Notes under the pieces: model-generated
The model's database searches: none
Told to the model about the DNA's origin: nothing
The model's input: only the letters and a program-made list of their open reading frames with translations
Part shown: positions 34,204 to 43,385 of the stretch, one piece after another
Layout of the letters: the number at the start of each line of letters is the position of its first letter
How positions within the stretch are numbered: position 1 is the stretch's first letter
Translations under genes and position numbers: made by a program
Assembly: GCA_964411125.1 (NCBI GenBank)
Contig: CAYPJU010000004.1
Coordinates: 99,719 to 163,718, forward strand
Reading direction: 5' to 3'
DNA: 64,000 nucleotides
DNA from: JBFIHF01 sp964411125
Lineage (GTDB): Bacteria; Myxococcota_A; Bradymonadia; Bradymonadales; Bradymonadaceae

Positions 34204-35808
34204 ATGATTTTCGCCGACCTACACTGCCATCCCGCCCTGTTCGGGTTCAACCGTCTTCGACAGTCTGAACTCGATGGATCCGAAGACCTGTTCCACGCGT
34301 GGACCATTCCCGACGACGTAGACCATCGCGCCATGGCGGAAGGAAAGCGCGCGGCGACGTACACACAGTGCACGATGCCGATGCTGCTCGAGTCGCAGAC
34401 CCGCATCGTCTACGCGTCGATCACGCCGATCGAGAAGGGGTTCTTCGTCGGATCGGAGCAAGTCCACGAAGAGACGCGCTTCTCGATGGAGCTCGTGAAG
34501 CTCGTGAGTGGCGCATCGGTCGTCGGTGCCGCCAGGCATCTCGTCCGGGGACGTCGGATGGAGGCGGGGGCGACGCTGGCCGCTGTCCTGAAGAACCGCG
34601 GGCCGTTTCGCCGGGCCTTTCAGCGGATGTTTCTGAAGTACTCGTCGTCGCGCATCGCCCACATGATCTCCGAGGAGTACGACTATTTCGAGGAGCTGTT
34701 GCGCGAGTACACGTACTACGCGAATGCCGACGGCGTTGAACACCGGGCGGTTCTCCACACGTCCAACGGACCGGACCGCGAAGTGACCGGGCGGTACCAG
34801 ATGATCCGCGACGGGGAGCATCTGCGAGAGGTCATCGAAGAGACCGACGATCTCGCGATGATCATGACGATCGAGGGTTCACACGCCTTCAGCATCGCGC
34901 CCGACGGTTCTGCCTACGGCAAAGAACAGATCGAGGAACACATCGGCATCATGCGCGATCTGCCGGCCCCGTTCTTCTTCGTGACGTTTGCCCACCACTT
35001 CGACAACGGGCTGTGCGGTCATGCCCACAGCCTCCCCGACGCGGCCGGTTGGGTGATGGACCAGTCGGAGAGGATGGAGCAGGGCTTCAACGAGCTCGGT
35101 CAATGGACCGCTCGCAAGCTGCTCGGCATCGACGAGAACCTGAAGGACACCGGCGAACGACGCATCCTCCTCGACTGCAAACACATGAGCCCTCGGTCCC
35201 GAAAGGAGTACTACGAGGAGATCGTTCGCCCCTACAACGCCCGGGCCGAGCAGGGCGGAGCTCGCCCGATACCGGTCGTCATCAGCCACTCCTGTTTCTC
35301 CGGCGTCGATACGCTCGACGAGCTCATCGAGAACCGCCCGAATGAGAACGATCACTGGCACAAGAACCCCTTCCTCGCGTGGGGGATCAACCACAGCGCC
35401 GAAGACGTGCGGATGGTGTGGGAATCGGGAGGTCTGATCGGTTTCTGCTTCGACCAGCGAATCTGCGGGACGGTGCCGCGCCAGACGGTGCCGTTGGAGA
35501 GCTGGGCGGACATCCTCTTCCACCAGATCCTCGCCACGGTGGACGTCGTCCTTCAGGACGAACGTATCCCGCGAGAGGAGCGTCTATCGATGTGGGATCG
35601 GGTCTGTATCGGTTCCGACTACGACGGGCTCATCGATCCCATCACGGCCTATCCGACCGTGCTCGAGTTGCCGCGGCTCGCCGAGGACCTCCGCGAGCGT
35701 TTCGCGCGGATCGAGCACACGCGCGGCATCTCGGAGATCGGCCTCGAGCTGTTGATCGAAAAGTTCTGCTGGAGAAACGGTTACGACTTCGCGGTGGCGA
35801 ATTTCTGA
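34204..35808 (+). CDS. Membrane-dipeptidase-like (M19-type) metallohydrolase
   Basis: A 534-residue amidohydrolase-superfamily enzyme resembling peptidase M19 (renal dipeptidase). Metal ligands appear in the N-terminal DLHCHP, in the Glu of IMTIEGSHA, in VISHSCFSGVD, and in GSDYDGLIDP. It is 130-150 residues longer than a usual M19 enzyme because of inserts at about residues 40-190. No signal peptide is seen, so it may be cytoplasmic. Substrate unknown; a dipeptide or cyclic amide is inferred only from the family. The start ATG 34204 is followed immediately by the motif-bearing N-terminus. Confidence 0.87.
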   Translation: MIFADLHCHPALFGFNRLRQSELDGSEDLFHAWTIPDDVDHRAMAEGKRAATYTQCTMPMLLESQTRIVYASITPIEKGFFVGSEQVHEETRFSMELVKLVSGASVVGAARHLVRGRRMEAGATLAAVLKNRGPFRRAFQRMFLKYSSSRIAHMISEEYDYFEELLREYTYYANADGVEHRAVLHTSNGPDREVTGRYQMIRDGEHLREVIEETDDLAMIMTIEGSHAFSIAPDGSAYGKEQIEEHIGIMRDLPAPFFFVTFAHHFDNGLCGHAHSLPDAAGWVMDQSERMEQGFNELGQWTARKLLGIDENLKDTGERRILLDCKHMSPRSRKEYYEEIVRPYNARAEQGGARPIPVVISHSCFSGVDTLDELIENRPNENDHWHKNPFLAWGINHSAEDVRMVWESGGLIGFCFDQRICGTVPRQTVPLESWADILFHQILATVDVVLQDERIPREERLSMWDRVCIGSDYDGLIDPITAYPTVLELPRLAEDLRERFARIEHTRGISEIGLELLIEKFCWRNGYDFAVANF

Positions 35809-35870
35809 ACCTCCCCCGCGGGCGATTCCTCACGTTGGGATGCGGCGTCGACGGGGTTCCGCCTGCCGCC

Positions 35871-36953
35871 TCATTCGGTTTCGCAGAAGTCGGGGTGGGG
35901 AAAGTCTTCCGGTGGTTCGCAGAGCCCTTCCACGACGGCGCCGCAGAGGTCGCCGCAGATCTCGGGGACGCCCGACGGGAGGACGTCCTCGGGGACGAAG
36001 TCGGCGATCAGAGCCGTGCTGCCGCCGGGCTGCACGTTCTCGTTCTCGCCGTTGATGAGCGTGAGCCCGGCGAACGAGAGGGTGCCGTCGAGTCGATCCT
36101 TTCCGGTCTCCTCGTTCTTGACGATCTCGCCGAAGAGCCGCACCTCCTCCATCTCGACGACGAGCGAGGAGAGGACCGGGAGGGTGACGTCGAATGGTTC
36201 GCTCTCGAGCAACCGTCGTCCGTCGTCGGCGACCGTCACGCGTCCGGTGACGTGAGCGGTGAACCCGAGGTTCGTCTCGTCGACCACGAGGTTTTCGGGG
36301 TCGCGCGTGTTCTTCGGCGCGCCGTTGATCTCGTCGCCTTCGGCTCCCGCCAGGACGAACCGCCCGTCGGGGAGGACGCGGAGCTCGCTGATGAGGGTGA
36401 GGACGGCGGGGAGCGGCTTGTCGACCTGCGCGAGGAGGATGTAGTGGCCGTCGTCGAACTCGACCGGGACGCTCGGGCCGGCGTCGGGGCCCGCGTCGCC
36501 TCCCATGAACGGTCCGGAGCGGAACTGAATGTCCCAGATGGTGGAAGCGCCGGTGGCGTTGCCGGCGAGATCTTCGAGTCCGGGGAGGAGCTCGATCGCG
36601 AGGGGCTGACCGGGGCGTCCGAGGTCGCCCCCGAGCGAGAGTTCGATCTCGTCGCTGTCCGTCAGCTCGACCTCGAGCTCGCCACACTCCTCTCCGGTGC
36701 CGCACGACTCGACGAACGGCTTGGTGCCTTCGGCGAACTCGTTCTCGATGTCTCGGACATTGGGCCACACCCGGACCGCCACCGATTGGGGGGCGACTTC
36801 CTCGGAGAACGAGATTCGAATCTTCTCCCCTTCGAGAAACGCGCCGCCCTCTGGCAGTTGCAGCTCGGCGACGGGCGGCGAGTCGTAGGTCTCGCAGGCG
36901 AAGAGGGACGATGCGGCGAGGAGGCACGCGGCGAGTTTAGAACGCGAGGACAA
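35871..36953 (-). CDS. Lipoprotein with TTG start overlapping the beta-barrel gene
   Basis: A 360-residue lipoprotein. No ATG or GTG gives a signal peptide. TTG 36953 is preceded by GTGGAG at good spacing and yields a signal with lipobox S-L-F-A-C. It overlaps the end of the upstream beta-barrel gene by 17 bases, so translation is coupled. The body contains an early Ig-like beta domain (LPEGGAFLEGEKIRISFSEEV; 'VWPNVRDI') and acidic beta-rich segments ending in CEPPEDFPHPDFCETE. Function is unknown; partnership with the outer-membrane protein is inferred from the coupling. Confidence 0.75.
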   Translation of the reverse strand: MSSRSKLAACLLAASSLFACETYDSPPVAELQLPEGGAFLEGEKIRISFSEEVAPQSVAVRVWPNVRDIENEFAEGTKPFVESCGTGEECGELEVELTDSDEIELSLGGDLGRPGQPLAIELLPGLEDLAGNATGASTIWDIQFRSGPFMGGDAGPDAGPSVPVEFDDGHYILLAQVDKPLPAVLTLISELRVLPDGRFVLAGAEGDEINGAPKNTRDPENLVVDETNLGFTAHVTGRVTVADDGRRLLESEPFDVTLPVLSSLVVEMEEVRLFGEIVKNEETGKDRLDGTLSFAGLTLINGENENVQPGGSTALIADFVPEDVLPSGVPEICGDLCGAVVEGLCEPPEDFPHPDFCETE

Positions 36954-38808
36954 AGCGGTTCTCCACGAGGAACGAGTTGACGGCATCCTGGTTTTCGTCC
37001 CACAGCGCCGGCCCCGGGAAGAGGTATGCGCCTTCGACGATCCAGAAGAAGTTGTCGCGGATAGTGTAGCCGACCTGAGCATCGATTTCAGTTCCGTAGA
37101 ACCGGGCGGGGCGGCCGTCGTGATAATTGACGGCGTCATCGGTGATCTCTTCGCCGTCTTCTCCGATGGAGGTCAGGATGGGGTCGATGACGCCGCCGGG
37201 TTCGGCCGACCATGCGACGAGGCCGCCGAGCCTCGTGTGGAGGCGGTGATCGCCGATCTTGAGGAGCTCGATCTCGATCTGGGGAAAGGCGGCGATGGCG
37301 TTGGTGAAGCGCCCTTCGGTGCTCGCCTCGGTGAGAGGGAACGACTCGACGTCGGCGCCGGAGAGATTCTCGATGCCGACGGCGACGGAGCGTGCGGATT
37401 CGAAGGCGATGATGTGCTCGAACAAGAGCAGGCCGACGTTGAGGTCGCGTGCGAAGCTGTACGAAGTGATCGGCGTCGTGGCGCGAGGGTCGTCATCCCC
37501 GGCCGCGTAGTCGAATTCGAGGGTCGCGGTGACGGGGCCGAACTTCCCGTCGAAGACGGCGCGGGCTCCGTGACCCTCGATCTGCTGGAGGTCCGGTTCC
37601 TTGTTCGAGAGTGCCGCGAAGCCCTCGGAGATCTCTTCGGTCTCGCCCCGGATGTACATGTACTGGAGCTCGATGCGGAAGTTCTCGATGTGGGTTTCGA
37701 ACAGCAGGGGCATGCCGTAGGCGTTGGAGGCGAACTTGTCGTTGTGGATGTTCACGAAGCTCGCGGAGAGCGTGAAATCCCTCCAGTTTGCGCCGAACCA
37801 GTCGGCCTGTTTCGCCTTCCACTGGACGGAGGTCCCGATCTGGCGGAGGTCGTCGTTGAAGAGGCTGACGTCTTCCTGCTTGAGGAAGTCGTAGAAGAGG
37901 GCGAAGAGAACGCCGTTGTCTGGCGTGAGGTCCGGCTCTCCGCCGGTACCCGCGATCGCTTTGACAGCTTCGTCGAGCTTGGTGCCGAAGAGGAGCCGGT
38001 CGACGCTGTCCGAGTACTTGCTCACGCCCCAGCGATTGCGGCGCTCGCCGTCGTGGGACGTGATCGTGGCCCCGTAGTTGAGGGGCTGACGCCCGAGCCG
38101 CAGCAGGCCGACGGGGAGGAAGACGTCGATGTAGAGGTGGTTGACGTCGACCACGTCCGCCTCGCGGAGCGCGGGTCCGTAGTCGTCGGGATCCAGTGGG
38201 TCGCCGCCGGGGCGAAGGCCGACCTCCCACGTGGTGAGGTTGGGCTTCTTGGTCGAGAGCGAGACGCCGGAGTTCGACTTCGGGGTGCCGACGAAGGAGC
38301 CGTTATCTCCGAGGAGCACGCCGTCGAGGACGTCGGCCTGGAAGGTTATCGCGCCGACCCGGGCGAGGGTCCCTTTGAGGTCGACCCGACCACGCATCTC
38401 GGACCAGTGAATTCCCCCGATCTCCTCACCGGAGAGCTCGATCGGCTCGATGAAGACGGTGCGCAGTCGATATTCGGCACCGGCCTGAACGTCGAAGGGG
38501 TTCGGGGGCGCGTTCGCCTGCAGCTCTGCAATCTCGGGGTCGACGACGAGGCCCGGGGTCACCTCGGGTTCGAGCTCGGGCTCGATCCGAGCCGGGGCTG
38601 TCTCGGTCGGCTGGGGGGTCGTGGCCGGCTTCGATTCGACGACGGGGGCCGCGACGTCTTCTTCGGGTTCCGGGTTTGCTGTGGCGGGTTCCGATGCCGC
38701 GGGGACCGTCGTGGGTTCGGACGGTTCGGGCTCGGTTTCCTGGGCGGAAGCCTGGATGGCTACACAGGTGCAAGCGGCCAATGTGGCGGCGAAAAGTCGA
38801 TACGACAC
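36937..38808 (-). CDS. Large outer-membrane beta-barrel protein
   Basis: A 623-residue exported protein. GTG 38808 gives a signal peptide (VSYRLFAATLAACTCVAIQASAQ, cut after the Ala-Gln region). A Pro/Glu/Thr-rich linker (about residues 25-90) precedes a beta-rich body with alternating aromatic residues. The chain ends with FVLAF, a terminal Phe typical of BAM substrates. It resembles myxobacterial outer-membrane porin-like proteins that lack assigned function. The start codon has only a weak ribosome-binding site. The lipoprotein gene follows with a 17-base overlap. Confidence 0.82.
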   Translation of the reverse strand: MSYRLFAATLAACTCVAIQASAQETEPEPSEPTTVPAASEPATANPEPEEDVAAPVVESKPATTPQPTETAPARIEPELEPEVTPGLVVDPEIAELQANAPPNPFDVQAGAEYRLRTVFIEPIELSGEEIGGIHWSEMRGRVDLKGTLARVGAITFQADVLDGVLLGDNGSFVGTPKSNSGVSLSTKKPNLTTWEVGLRPGGDPLDPDDYGPALREADVVDVNHLYIDVFLPVGLLRLGRQPLNYGATITSHDGERRNRWGVSKYSDSVDRLLFGTKLDEAVKAIAGTGGEPDLTPDNGVLFALFYDFLKQEDVSLFNDDLRQIGTSVQWKAKQADWFGANWRDFTLSASFVNIHNDKFASNAYGMPLLFETHIENFRIELQYMYIRGETEEISEGFAALSNKEPDLQQIEGHGARAVFDGKFGPVTATLEFDYAAGDDDPRATTPITSYSFARDLNVGLLLFEHIIAFESARSVAVGIENLSGADVESFPLTEASTEGRFTNAIAAFPQIEIELLKIGDHRLHTRLGGLVAWSAEPGGVIDPILTSIGEDGEEITDDAVNYHDGRPARFYGTEIDAQVGYTIRDNFFWIVEGAYLFPGPALWDENQDAVNSFLVENRFVLAF

Positions 38809-38968
38809 GGGCGTTCCGGGCGATGGTCTGGGTCGGGTGATTCGAATACCACCGCGCGGCGGTTGTTGGCAACGCCGGGGCGCGAAGCGCCTCGTTTCCC
38901 CGGCGTGGATTCTGTCGTTAGGGGGGCGAAGCGTGGCCAGGCGAACGGCCCGAGGCACGGGTTTGCCG

Positions 38969-39547
38969 TCAGAGCTTCTTCGCCTCTTCGCGGATGCGCT
39001 CGATCATGTCGGGGAGCGATTTCCGCTGCGCTTTCTCGCGGAGAAAGTCGGGGACCACGCTCTTGGGGTCGGCGTGGACGGTGTAGACGAGGAGGGTGCG
39101 GCTGGCGCTGTTTTGGAAACGCTTGAGGACGAAGCTGCCGACGAGAGTCTTGTAGTCGCCCTCGACCAACCACCACTTTCTGTACCACTCGAGCGGGCCT
39201 GCCTGCCGCTTGTCCTGCGTGAGTGCGCGAAGGTTGGAGAGCGGAAATGGGATGTCGACGGTGACGTCGCAGCGTGCGGCGCTCGGGGTGTAGTGGACGA
39301 ACTTCGCTTCGAGGATGCGTGGCATGCGATCTTCGAATTTGTCACAGTTGGAGATGACCTCGTAGACCTTCTCGACGGGCGAGTCGACGACGGCGGTGAC
39401 GACCATTTTGGGTACGTCGGAACCTTTGACCTCTTTGGCGACGACGAAGACTTCACCGGCCGCGAGCTCGGCGGTGGATTGCGCTGCGGCGGAGTGGCCG
39501 TAGAGGAGCGTGGCGAGGAGGAGGACGGCAGATGTTTGGAACTTCAT
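38969..39547 (-). CDS. START/SRPBCC-like exported protein
   Basis: A 192-residue protein with a signal peptide (MKFQTSAVLLLATLLYGHSAAAQ) and a polyketide-cyclase/START-like helix-grip domain: VVTAVVDSPVEKVYEVISNC, MPRILEAKFVHY, CDVTVDIPFPLSN, LEWYRKWWLVEGDYKTLVGSF, RTLLVYTVHADP. START-like domains bind lipids or hydrophobic ligands, so a periplasmic lipid-binding role is possible. AGGGATGTGAA precedes ATG 39547. It is 66 bases downstream of the S1P-lyase-like gene on the same strand, so possibly in one operon with it; joint action on a lipid is inference. Confidence 0.85.
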   Translation of the reverse strand: MKFQTSAVLLLATLLYGHSAAAQSTAELAAGEVFVVAKEVKGSDVPKMVVTAVVDSPVEKVYEVISNCDKFEDRMPRILEAKFVHYTPSAARCDVTVDIPFPLSNLRALTQDKRQAGPLEWYRKWWLVEGDYKTLVGSFVLKRFQNSASRTLLVYTVHADPKSVVPDFLREKAQRKSLPDMIERIREEAKKL

Positions 39548-39613
39548 TTCACATCCCTGGGTTGGGCAAACCCTCTCAGGAAACCGCGATGCTTTCAATG
39601 GGCTGCCCGAAGT

Positions 39614-41083
39614 TCAGCCGTCGAGCCACGACTTGACCTTCTCCTTCGCGCCGTCGACCCGCTCCAGAACCTCGAACGCCTGGTCCTGGTACTTGCCCAT
39701 CATCCCCAGCAGACCGTCGTCGTCCCCGTCGATGCTGCCGAGGTCGACGGTCTCCCCTCGGGTGTGCATCGCCTCCATGACGGCCTGGACGCCCATTCGG
39801 ACGGCGCCCCGGATCGGGATCTTCGCCATCATGCCGTACATCGCCGCTTCCCCTTCGCGGTCGAGGCCCGGGTTGGCGCGGACCACCTCGATGCTCTCTC
39901 GGACCGCCTCGATGTAGTCCGGGACCGCGTCGACGTGATTGGCAGTGACGGTGCAGTGGATGCACGGTGGGTTCTGCTGTCGTTCGACGGCCCAGCCTCT
40001 CTCCGACAGTTGGTCGGCGACGGCGTAGACGTTCACGCCGTCGGGGACCTGGTCGGTCGTCCATGTCACGACGGGACCGTCCTCGCCGCCGAGAAGCGTG
40101 ACCTCGGGGAGGGCGGCGAGACCGTCGCGCAGGGCATTTCGAGCGTCGAGCGACCTCTGCGCGAGTTCCAGGTAGCCGTCTTCGCCCATCGCCATCAACG
40201 TAGCCCACGCCGCGGCGACAGGACCGCCGGGACGGGTTCCCATGATCGTCGGGCTCGCGTAGATGCCGAGCGGGGAATCAGTGTCGATGTGGAATTGATG
40301 CCTGAGATAGTCCATCGACCGGTAGAGGACGACCGATGCGCCCTTGGCGGCATAGCCGAATTTATGGATGTCCGCCGACATCGACGTCACGCCGGGGACT
40401 CGGAAATCGAAGGTCGGGATCGGCTCGCCGAGGCGCTCGTACCAGGGGAGGATGAACCCGCCGAAGCAAGCGTCGACGTGGAACGGAATGCTGCGCTCGG
40501 CGGCGTAGGCGCCGATCGCCTCGATCGGGTCCACCACGCCGTGGGCGTATTGCGGAGCGGACGCTGCGATGAGGATCGTATTGCGACCGACGGCTGCTTT
40601 CAGCGCGTCGACGTCGACCCGGAAGTCGTCGCGCAGGGCGACGCGCTTCATGCGGACACCGAAGTACTCGGCGGCTTTGTGAAACGCAGGGTGGATCGAC
40701 TCGGGGACGACCATCTCCGGATTTCGGACCCACCACCGCTTCTTCTTTGCGCGGTCGCGCGCTGCCTTCACCGCCAGCAGGATCGACTCCGTTCCGCCCG
40801 AGGTCATGGTGCCGACCGCGGTGTCCGGGGCGTGGAGGAGAGATGCCGACATGTCGACCACCTCTCCCTCCATCTTTTTCAGGCTTCGGAACGCGAGCGG
40901 ATTGAGCAGGTTCGCGCTGGCGTACGCTGCGTGAGCGTCGGCGAGGAACTGCTTGTGCTCGTCGCCGGCGTGATAGACGAGCGCCCACACGCGTCCCGAG
41001 TGCCAGTCGACGTCCTCTTCCGCGAAATCGCCGAGGGAAGCGAGGACGTCCTCGCGGGGTACACCGTTCTTCGGAATCTTCAC
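39614..41083 (-). CDS. Sphingosine-1-phosphate-lyase-like PLP enzyme
   Basis: A 489-residue fold-type-I pyridoxal phosphate enzyme of the group II decarboxylase/S1P-lyase branch. The active-site lysine lies in SADIHKFGYAAKGASVVLY, followed by DTDSPLGIYASPTIMGTRPGG, strikingly close to the equivalent part of eukaryotic SGPL1. Other blocks are TSGGTESILLAVKAARD, IHPAFHKAAEYFGV, the PLP-binding Asp in FHVDACFGGF, and the terminal GAKEKVKSWLDG. It would split a phosphorylated long-chain base into an aldehyde and phosphoethanolamine. No N-terminal membrane helix is present, as in bacterial homologues. Substrate is inferred from similarity only. Confidence 0.9.
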   Translation of the reverse strand: MKIPKNGVPREDVLASLGDFAEEDVDWHSGRVWALVYHAGDEHKQFLADAHAAYASANLLNPLAFRSLKKMEGEVVDMSASLLHAPDTAVGTMTSGGTESILLAVKAARDRAKKKRWWVRNPEMVVPESIHPAFHKAAEYFGVRMKRVALRDDFRVDVDALKAAVGRNTILIAASAPQYAHGVVDPIEAIGAYAAERSIPFHVDACFGGFILPWYERLGEPIPTFDFRVPGVTSMSADIHKFGYAAKGASVVLYRSMDYLRHQFHIDTDSPLGIYASPTIMGTRPGGPVAAAWATLMAMGEDGYLELAQRSLDARNALRDGLAALPEVTLLGGEDGPVVTWTTDQVPDGVNVYAVADQLSERGWAVERQQNPPCIHCTVTANHVDAVPDYIEAVRESIEVVRANPGLDREGEAAMYGMMAKIPIRGAVRMGVQAVMEAMHTRGETVDLGSIDGDDDGLLGMMGKYQDQAFEVLERVDGAKEKVKSWLDG

Positions 41084-41219
41084 GTTCGCCTCCGGTCTTG
41101 GCCAGAATGACGGTCTACCTCACCAAGAGGCTCGTCGTCCACCGTTACGGGGGCCGCGCGCTGTTCACGCCTCTCAGCGGCTACGCGGCTCAGAAACGCC
41201 GTGGAATGTAATGTGTGGG

Positions 41220-41247
41220 ACAATGTCTTCGTCGGCAAAGACATTGT
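41220..41247 (-). repeat. Perfect 10-bp inverted repeat after the GMC gene
   Basis: ACAATGTCTT (41220-41229) pairs perfectly with AAGACATTGT (41238-41247) around an eight-base loop. It lies 14 bases beyond the stop of the GMC gene at 41261 (minus strand), so it is a candidate transcript end. It is AT-richer than usual for this region and lacks a clear T run. The remaining 177-bp gap to the S1P-lyase gene has nothing else I can name. Confidence 0.5.
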
Positions 41248-41260
41248 CTGACGTCCCGGG

Positions 41261-42787
41261 TCAGTTCTTCGGGAGGCGGCGTTCGAGCATTCGCTCGGCG
41301 AAGCGGGTCGCGAGGGTCATGATCGTCACCTGTGGGTTCACGCCGAGGCTGGTGGGGACGGTCCCGCCGTCGACCACGTAGAGCTGCTCGGTGTTCCACA
41401 CGCGCCCCTCCTCGTCACAGACGGAGTTTCTCGATGACGTCCCCATCCGGGTGGTGCCGAGGGGGTGCTGGGAGGAGCACTCGAACCGGGTCGGGGAGAT
41501 TTTCTCCAGGTCGAGCTGCCGATATTCGTCGGGCGTGACGGGTTCGTGTCCGAGGATCGGTAGGTAGAGCTCCTTCGCTCCGGCGGCGATGAACCCTTCG
41601 GCGAGCTGCCGGATGATGTCGGGGACGCGGGCGCGGTCCTTGCGGCTCATCCTGTACGTCATGACGGGTTCGCGGCCGATCCTTGGCCGCCAGATGCGGC
41701 CCCCACCTTCATCGTGGATCATGCCGCCGAACACCGCGACGTTGGAGAGCTCGGCGGTACGTCGGTGCCATTGCGCGCCGACCCCCGGGATGCCGAGCGC
41801 GAGCGCGAAGGGGGGGACGAAGAGACTCACGAGGGTGATGCCGCGGTGTTCGAAGGCGTCCGACCAGGCGCTCTGCAGCGACCCGGCCCAGCCGCGGACC
41901 GGCTCGTCGAAGTGAGCCATCATCCGGAACCCGGGGTGGACGGTCATGTGGCGGCCGATGTGCCGATTCCGGTGCCCGCTGTCCCAGAGGAGGAGCGGGG
42001 TGTGGACCGCACCCGCGGCGAGGACCACCCGCTTCGCGCGGACTTCGAGGGTGGCGGTCGGTCGGCGGTTTGCGTCGAGCAATCGCGCACGAACACCGAT
42101 GGCCCGTCGCCCCTGAAAGAGAATGCGGTCGACCCGGCAGTCGGACAGCACTGTCGCTCCGTGCTGGACCGCGGTCGGCAGGTAGCTGCGGTCGACGGAG
42201 AGCTTCGCGCCGGCGGGGCAGCCGAAGTTGCAGCGACCGGAGCCTCGGCACCCTTCGGTGTTCCGCCGTAGCGGCTTGATGTCGATGCCGCGTTTCGCGG
42301 CGCCTTCGGCGAACTTTCGGGTGCTGCCCGACCGCATCGATTCGGGGACCGGTTCGACGTGGACCGTCGCTTCGACTTCGTCGAAGTAGGACTCTACCCG
42401 GTCGGGGGCGTGGTCGCGCAGGCCGAGCTCCTTGGCCCAGTGGTCGAGAACGGTGTCCGGTGTCCGGAAGCAGACGCCCCCGGTCAGGACGGACGATCCA
42501 CCGACACACCGCCCCATCGTCATGTTGATCACAGGACTCTTGCCGACGCCGAGCACGGCGGTGGAGCCCCCCTCTCGCCAGATTTCGGCGAGGGACTGGC
42601 TGGGACGCATCTGGCCGTACTCCTGGGGCAATACGCGCGATCCCTCTTCCAACACCAGCACCGACTGGCCCTGTTCGGCGAGTTTTGCGGCGACGACCGC
42701 ACCGCTGGCGCCGGACCCGACGATGACGACGTCGGTGTCGATGGTTCGAGCACCCGAGTAATTCTGTCCCGATTCGTAGCCTGCCAT
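41261..42787 (-). CDS. GMC-family oxidoreductase
   Basis: A 508-residue FAD-dependent glucose-methanol-choline oxidoreductase. The FAD-binding GXGXXG is VVIVGSGASGAVVAAKLAE near residues 20-40. Then MTMGRCVGGSSVLTGGVCFRTP (in part), CNFGCPAGAK, RVVLAAGAVHTP and the C-terminal VDGGTVPTSLGVNPQVTIM. The His/Asn pair region SSQHPLGTTRMG is the usual active site. The Cys-rich RGSGRCNFGCPAG resembles long-chain alcohol oxidase or cholesterol-oxidase-type members. The upstream small gene ends 13 bases before, with GGAG in between, so the two are a pair. Confidence 0.93.
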   Translation of the reverse strand: MAGYESGQNYSGARTIDTDVVIVGSGASGAVVAAKLAEQGQSVLVLEEGSRVLPQEYGQMRPSQSLAEIWREGGSTAVLGVGKSPVINMTMGRCVGGSSVLTGGVCFRTPDTVLDHWAKELGLRDHAPDRVESYFDEVEATVHVEPVPESMRSGSTRKFAEGAAKRGIDIKPLRRNTEGCRGSGRCNFGCPAGAKLSVDRSYLPTAVQHGATVLSDCRVDRILFQGRRAIGVRARLLDANRRPTATLEVRAKRVVLAAGAVHTPLLLWDSGHRNRHIGRHMTVHPGFRMMAHFDEPVRGWAGSLQSAWSDAFEHRGITLVSLFVPPFALALGIPGVGAQWHRRTAELSNVAVFGGMIHDEGGGRIWRPRIGREPVMTYRMSRKDRARVPDIIRQLAEGFIAAGAKELYLPILGHEPVTPDEYRQLDLEKISPTRFECSSQHPLGTTRMGTSSRNSVCDEEGRVWNTEQLYVVDGGTVPTSLGVNPQVTIMTLATRFAERMLERRLPKN

Positions 42788-42800
42788 CAGTCGATCTCCG

Positions 42801-43271
42801 TCACGAAACGAGGGGTTCGCCGTCGAACTTCGAGCGGCGGGCGACGTCGGGGTGCTCGAACCAGATGGAGCTGGTGATCGCTTTGACGGCGAAGAGGGAG
42901 AGACCGAGCGGGCTCTCCTCCCACCGCTTGAGCACGAGCGTTCGGTCGACCCAGTTCATCTTCCGAAGTGGTGGGAGTCGAAAGGACCAGATCGGTGCGA
43001 CCCAGTCCGCCGCGAAGACGCTGGCGCGAAAGATGAGCGCCGCCTTGCCGCCGACCCTTCGGAGGTAGTCGTCGGTTTCTCCGCAGAGCCAGGCGACGAT
43101 GTCGGGGCGGGGTGGACCATCGTCGCTGGCGAACATCACTTCGGCGATCCCGCGCAGTCCGCGGAGCCATCCCGAAGGGCGGGCGTAGTGGCGGTCCGAG
43201 ATGCCGTAGTCGACCCACCACGAGGGCGGGTCCGACGTCCTGAAGTCTTCGATGTCGACGACGCTTGCCAT
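42801..43271 (-). CDS. Small partner protein upstream of the GMC oxidoreductase
   Basis: A 156-residue protein of unknown family. ATG 43271 has AGGAGAACTGC upstream; the longer frame to 43454 reads through simple repeats. It is Trp-rich (SWWVDYGI, DWVAPIWSF, MNWVDRTLVLKRWEE) and has no signal peptide or catalytic motif that I recognise. Its position 13 bases before the GMC gene suggests an accessory subunit, as known for gluconate dehydrogenase-type and similar GMC systems. That role is inferred from position alone. Confidence 0.75.
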   Translation of the reverse strand: MASVVDIEDFRTSDPPSWWVDYGISDRHYARPSGWLRGLRGIAEVMFASDDGPPRPDIVAWLCGETDDYLRRVGGKAALIFRASVFAADWVAPIWSFRLPPLRKMNWVDRTLVLKRWEESPLGLSLFAVKAITSSIWFEHPDVARRSKFDGEPLVS

Positions 43272-43385
43272 GCAGTTCTCCTGGCGCAGCAGAGGTAGCG
43301 AGGGCCGGGCGGACACTATCAGATCGAGGTGGGCCGGGGAACAGGGGGCTTTGCCGTCACCCAGCTCGGTCGCCATTTCCGCTTT

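Noticed and set aside
38840..38910. Rho-independent terminator of the START-like gene (GC-rich inverted repeat ACGCCGGGG/CCCCGGCGT)
   Set aside because: The stem is good but there is no T run in the right direction, and its role cannot be told from sequence.
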